Below, piece after piece: positions 60,138-64,000 of a DNA stretch of 64,000 nucleotides (positions are counted from its first letter, which is position 1; each line of letters starts with the position of its first letter). Both the position numbers and the translations under genes were made by a program. Source of the DNA: Siphonodentalium dalli (Eukaryota > Mollusca > Scaphopoda > Gadilida > Siphonodentaliidae); contig CP136069.1 of assembly GCA_032622095.1 (NCBI GenBank), positions 119,962,126 to 120,026,125 of the forward strand, given 5' to 3'. The notes beneath the pieces were generated by a model. The model ran no database searches and was not told where the DNA came from. It saw only the letters and a list, made by a program, of their open reading frames with translations.

Positions 60138-62263
60138 GAACAAATTTGGACTAAGTTGGTTTTTATTCCATTTTGAAGAGCAATATATCCCCTATAACAT
60201 ATCCAAAATCCGGTAAAATCCATTTTGAGCAATTATTTACTGATGTTATAAAAATGGCAATTTTCTGACCTTGGGAGGTATGTTTTTCTACAATATCCCT
60301 CATCAGCGACACCAGAACGCCGTACGTCTTCATCCGATATTTTACCAGTTTGTGTGAAAATTGAGTACGGGAGCGAAGATAGTGACAAGGACAGAAAATA
60401 ATGCAATCGCCGCCATGAAGGGCTGTCAAAATGGCCGCAACAGAAAGCCATGCTACGACGAAAGCAACACATTGGATAACCACCAATAGAAGTGAAAATA
60501 CCTATTGGTAATTTACAAGTATGTTGCTAAATATCTTTAAAGGTAAACATATCATTAAAACCGATCCATAATGATTTATCGGTCACTGTAACGCGAGTTA
60601 AACCCAATGATTTACATCTTTAAATTTCTGGGTTTCTGCTTAGAATGCATCCCACAGTCGGGCCAAAAATAATAAGTTCGGGCATGCAACACACGACGTA
60701 ATGTTTTGCCACACAGTGCGCGGTAGATTCATTTGGAATCAGGACTAATTATTGAATGTAACGCAGAAACTGAAATGCACACACTTGCGGTGTAAACACT
60801 AGAGTTATATTTCCGGAATGTCAACAGTCTCCGTGATAATAAACCATGCATTTAGGTCGTAATGCTGATTATATTGTATGAACACTCATCTCTTCAATAG
60901 AGTATGTCGTACATTTTATTTAAGACTAAATTTCATGCGGTCACCAAACCGGTTTCTTAGTAGACAAATTACTTACTTCAATCGACACTGTCTTTATAAC
61001 TGGAACATGCTACCAAACAATGAACAATATTAGTTTTCAGTATCTTGTTGTTTGGAAATATCTTTCAATTGCCACCTACGTATTTCGGGCTAAATATCAG
61101 GTCATCAGCGTTTAAAGCTGTTATTTCTGCATTGATCGTTCACTCAATGTTGATATTTATGGTTTTGTGTGACATTAGAGAGAAGGGATAAACGCGATGA
61201 TGCGGTTGCAGAAAACGTAGTACGTTTCGCGTATATGTGGCCTTAGTGAATATAAGCAAATATTATTTCCAGGTATAAAGACAGTCTCTGACACAGAGTT
61301 TTTAGGCAATTTTGGTTATGTTGAGAATTTATTGAAGATTGTCGATGGGACTCCTTTTTATTTGTGATAATTGCGTATATAGTATACCACCATATATTAT
61401 TATGATAAAAGCTAAATATTCGTGTTTCATCACTTGACCGGAGGCCACTACGGCTACTATTTTAAGACAATAGGACAATAGGATTTAGAAATTTTACCCA
61501 ATAATCCACTAAGAGCTCCCATACTGTTATATAGTAGTGAATTTTGACGTATGTGATGTTGTAGATATACAAATAAATGATGATCGGTCACATTCGAGAG
61601 ACTGCTCTGAGTAATTATATTGCTGCTTCTATAAAATGCCACATGTTAAATACATGCCTATTAAATCGCATTTAACTGTTTAACTACACATATATTACAC
61701 GATTCAAGATAAACAGTACAGATAAAACTGCGTTATTTTTCTGTTTCTGGGCGCCCAAAAGGTCCAGATTTATCCGTTGTGTGACACCCTGCTTTCGCTT
61801 GCCCCCCTCTCTCTCTTGAGATTCATTAGAGAGAATTCGTACATCTCTTATCAAAAGTTTCCCGTATACTCTGAAATTATTCTTCTTCGCATAATTCGAC
61901 AGCTTGTTCACTCTTTTTGTTCACTCACTAGCTATTCAATTATACACAAATTGTAAATTTAATTCGATTTTGTCTATTTTGTCGGTCAGTTTGGAACAGA
62001 CATTCTACCGTATGGGTTACGACTAAAAATTTATTGTTTGTGTGTACATAGTATGTTATTACTACATGTTAATTGGTGTCAGCTGGTGCACCCAGCACAG
62101 AACTTCAGAATGTTCCATACCAACTGCCATCCTGGACGCCATCTTGGATTACAAAAAACATACCCAAAGCGGATTTTAGCGAATTTTGGATCTTTTATAG
62201 AGGATATATTCCTTTTCAAAATGGAATAAAAACCAACTTAGTCCAAATTTGTTCTAGATTGAA
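60138..62263. mobile_element. 2.1 kb element with ~95 bp terminal inverted repeats
   Basis: The left end AGAACAAATTTGGACTAAGT continues through TTGGTTTTTATTCCATTTTG. The right end is its reverse complement (CAAAATGGAATAAAAACCAA, then ACTTAGTCCAAATTTGTTCT), and pairing continues inward with about 15-20% mismatches. A 107-residue minus frame (60163-60486) starts within the left arm and has no recognised domain. No target duplication is clear. Confidence 0.75.
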
Positions 62264-64000
62264 CCTAAATTTTGAGTTTATCAACCAGACAACTGTTACA
62301 ACCTCTCAATAGCACACAGACCAATACAAGGTCCGATACTAAATTATACTCGATGCCAAGTATTTGTGCATTTGTTCTGAAAGTTTAGTTAAACATTCAG
62401 TTCGTTTGACAAATTAATTTATTAATGTTATTTCTCATGTTGCCGATGTAAAACCTTTTGAAAAGGGGCTCTGAGAGTATACAGAGGTGATCTCGATAAC
62501 AATAATGCTTCTCAAAAATGTGATTTAAATTAAAAAATAATATTATTGAAATAAGACTTTTAAGACATGTTTTGGGTTGGAACTATATATGTACACAAAT
62601 CTACTAATCTATTTGACATTGGTGTTTCTATTTGTATGTATGTGTTTATCGAATATAAAATTGAGAAAATATGAAAGGCGGTTGCGAATTCATTCTTGGA
62701 AAATCATCCGTTCACAGAACACCGGGCTTTAATGACATCTTATAGTTGAATTATCCCAAATCAAAACCCGTGGTATACTCGGTTCTAATTTTTTAAGTGG
62801 TGTTAACGTCATACACATAATACTTATTTCTATCCATTTTGATGTATACACATTCTGAATCTCCGAAGGTGACGATTGTCAAATAAAAGTATCGTATCGT
62901 ATGACAATTGGAAATTGTAAGTGTGATATCAATACACCGAAAGATGACCACTTAACTACGTCCCTGCACACTGTGTATTTTATAATTATGGGACAAATTA
63001 ATGTTTGTACAGCTATATATATTATATACATCTATAGCTACCCTACATAACATATCAATGATGGATACAACTCTTATCTCCCATATTGTGACTTTTAAAC
63101 GTGTTAACGATAAAATGATCCGGCTATCACAATGGCACTCGATAAGCATATTAAGGCTGGGTCCATTCATGGAGTTTACAATAGTGTGTTTCATTGCGTG
63201 CGCACATACTACCCGTAATAAGAGTGCGGCCATGCGATCGATTCGTCTCCTTGTGTGATCTACCCGATTAGACAAAAGCGACTCTGGCCTTCGCATGTTG
63301 TTCGAGCTATTTCATGTAGGCCGAATTACAATGGATTTATTTTGTCAGCATTATATATCAGAATTCAACATGCTCATTGCGAGTGTTATTCGTTCGTCGT
63401 TTACGTCTTAATTAGGAAATATAGCTGCTTAATTCTTAATTCAGGTACAGTATTTATACATGTATTGAACTGTTGAATATAATGGAAATCATTTTGTGTG
63501 TAAGCAGGTAACTGCGACTACCCGGGTATTCTTCCGGGTTTGTTATGATTTGTCTCGATCGATAACACCCTGGAGACGGTAATGGTTGTACTGTGAAATT
63601 ACGAATTAATTGTGATTCTTGGTTCACATGCACGCCACACGCCTGGCTTACAGATAGCGAGAATGATGCATTATGGGCCAGAAAGTATCCAAACAAAGCC
63701 ACGTGCTTTACGGCCGCATGCATTTACTATGGGGGATTTAGGGTGGGTCTATAAAAGACATGCATTCTAATGTGCTACATGTATGTTGTTAGCGGGTCCT
63801 CTTGATTTAGTTATGAATGATGTTGGTGGGGCCAAAATGGTGCTATTGAGAAATGTACTGTTATATTTCTCAAATTATCATTTTCGTGATCTTCGGCTAA
63901 TCTGAATTTCCGATTCAAGGAAAAGCCAGTGTCAGCATGACCGTATATAATCTAAACTATTTTTATAATGTATGTGTTGATTTCGATGGGTTTTCAACAA
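62264..64000. other. Intergenic to window end, no gene recognised
   Basis: Frames at 62952-63296 (minus), 63001-63258 (plus) and 63454-63723 (minus) are unassigned and overlap one another or lack splice context. A short GTATCGTATCGTATGACAA near 62890 echoes the satellite at 57-60 kb. Confidence 0.4.

Noticed and set aside
62952-63723. Frames near the right end as genes
   Set aside because: They overlap on opposite strands or lack recognisable sequence, and no splice sites or neighbouring exons support them.

Overview
The window is eukaryotic nuclear DNA, most likely from a marine invertebrate. Three laminin exons are separated by GT-AG introns of about 0.8 and 2.9 kb. Genes are sparse in AT-rich DNA crowded with foldback elements, Helitron-like units, non-LTR retrotransposon remnants, minisatellites and long poly-G tracts. 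Recurring short palindromes (TACATGTA, ACCGGT, TAGGCCTA) are the kind often met in molluscs and invertebrate deuterostomes. That placement is a guess from sequence style. I see no prokaryotic or viral gene organisation and no confident tRNA or rRNA.

Two genes are convincing. (1) The 5' end of a laminin alpha-chain gene lies on the minus strand. Exon 1 (12598-12230) carries the start and signal peptide, exon 2 is 9282-9040 and exon 3 is 8249-8079. Together they encode 261 residues of the N-terminal (LN) domain in unbroken phase-0 reading. The rest of the gene must lie to the left, beyond position 1 or in exons I could not find. (2) A single-exon plus-strand reading frame at 21518-23800 encodes a 760-residue protein. 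About nine membrane segments are followed by a long Ser/Thr/Asn-rich tail, and the layout resembles a divergent XK-related protein.

Layout: 0.2-3.4 kb is an inverted-repeat element. At 4.1-4.7 kb is a minus-strand non-LTR reverse transcriptase C-terminus, followed by a foldback element and a minisatellite. Laminin occupies 8.0-12.6 kb, with a foldback MITE 16 bp from a splice donor. At 15.1-17.3 kb is an array of GATATC palindromes with matching ends, then a 2.6 kb foldback structure at 17.6-20.2 kb and the XK-like gene at 21.5-23.8 kb. From 24.3 to 35.5 kb lie nested duplications, a Helitron with its empty site, foldbacks and TIR elements. At 37.4-38.8 kb is a hAT-type element with a perfect 8 bp target duplication, and at 41.3-42.5 kb clustered Helitron ends. 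From 42.6 to 49.1 kb is a large diverged inverted repeat; one arm holds a non-LTR retrotransposon while the other keeps the empty site, and the spacer holds an endonuclease fragment in the opposite orientation. At 53.0-54.5 kb a 42 bp tandem array is split by a 918 bp TIR element with a 9 bp duplication. At 57.1-59.8 kb is a satellite of units of about 62-65 bp, and at 60.1-62.3 kb another long-TIR element.

The mobile DNA is the main interest. In at least three places a local duplication or tandem array acts as an internal control, letting the exact boundaries of an insertion be read from this one sequence. No coordinated pathway or new gene system is visible. All boundaries come from reading by eye and may be off by a few bases, or by tens of bases for diverged repeats.
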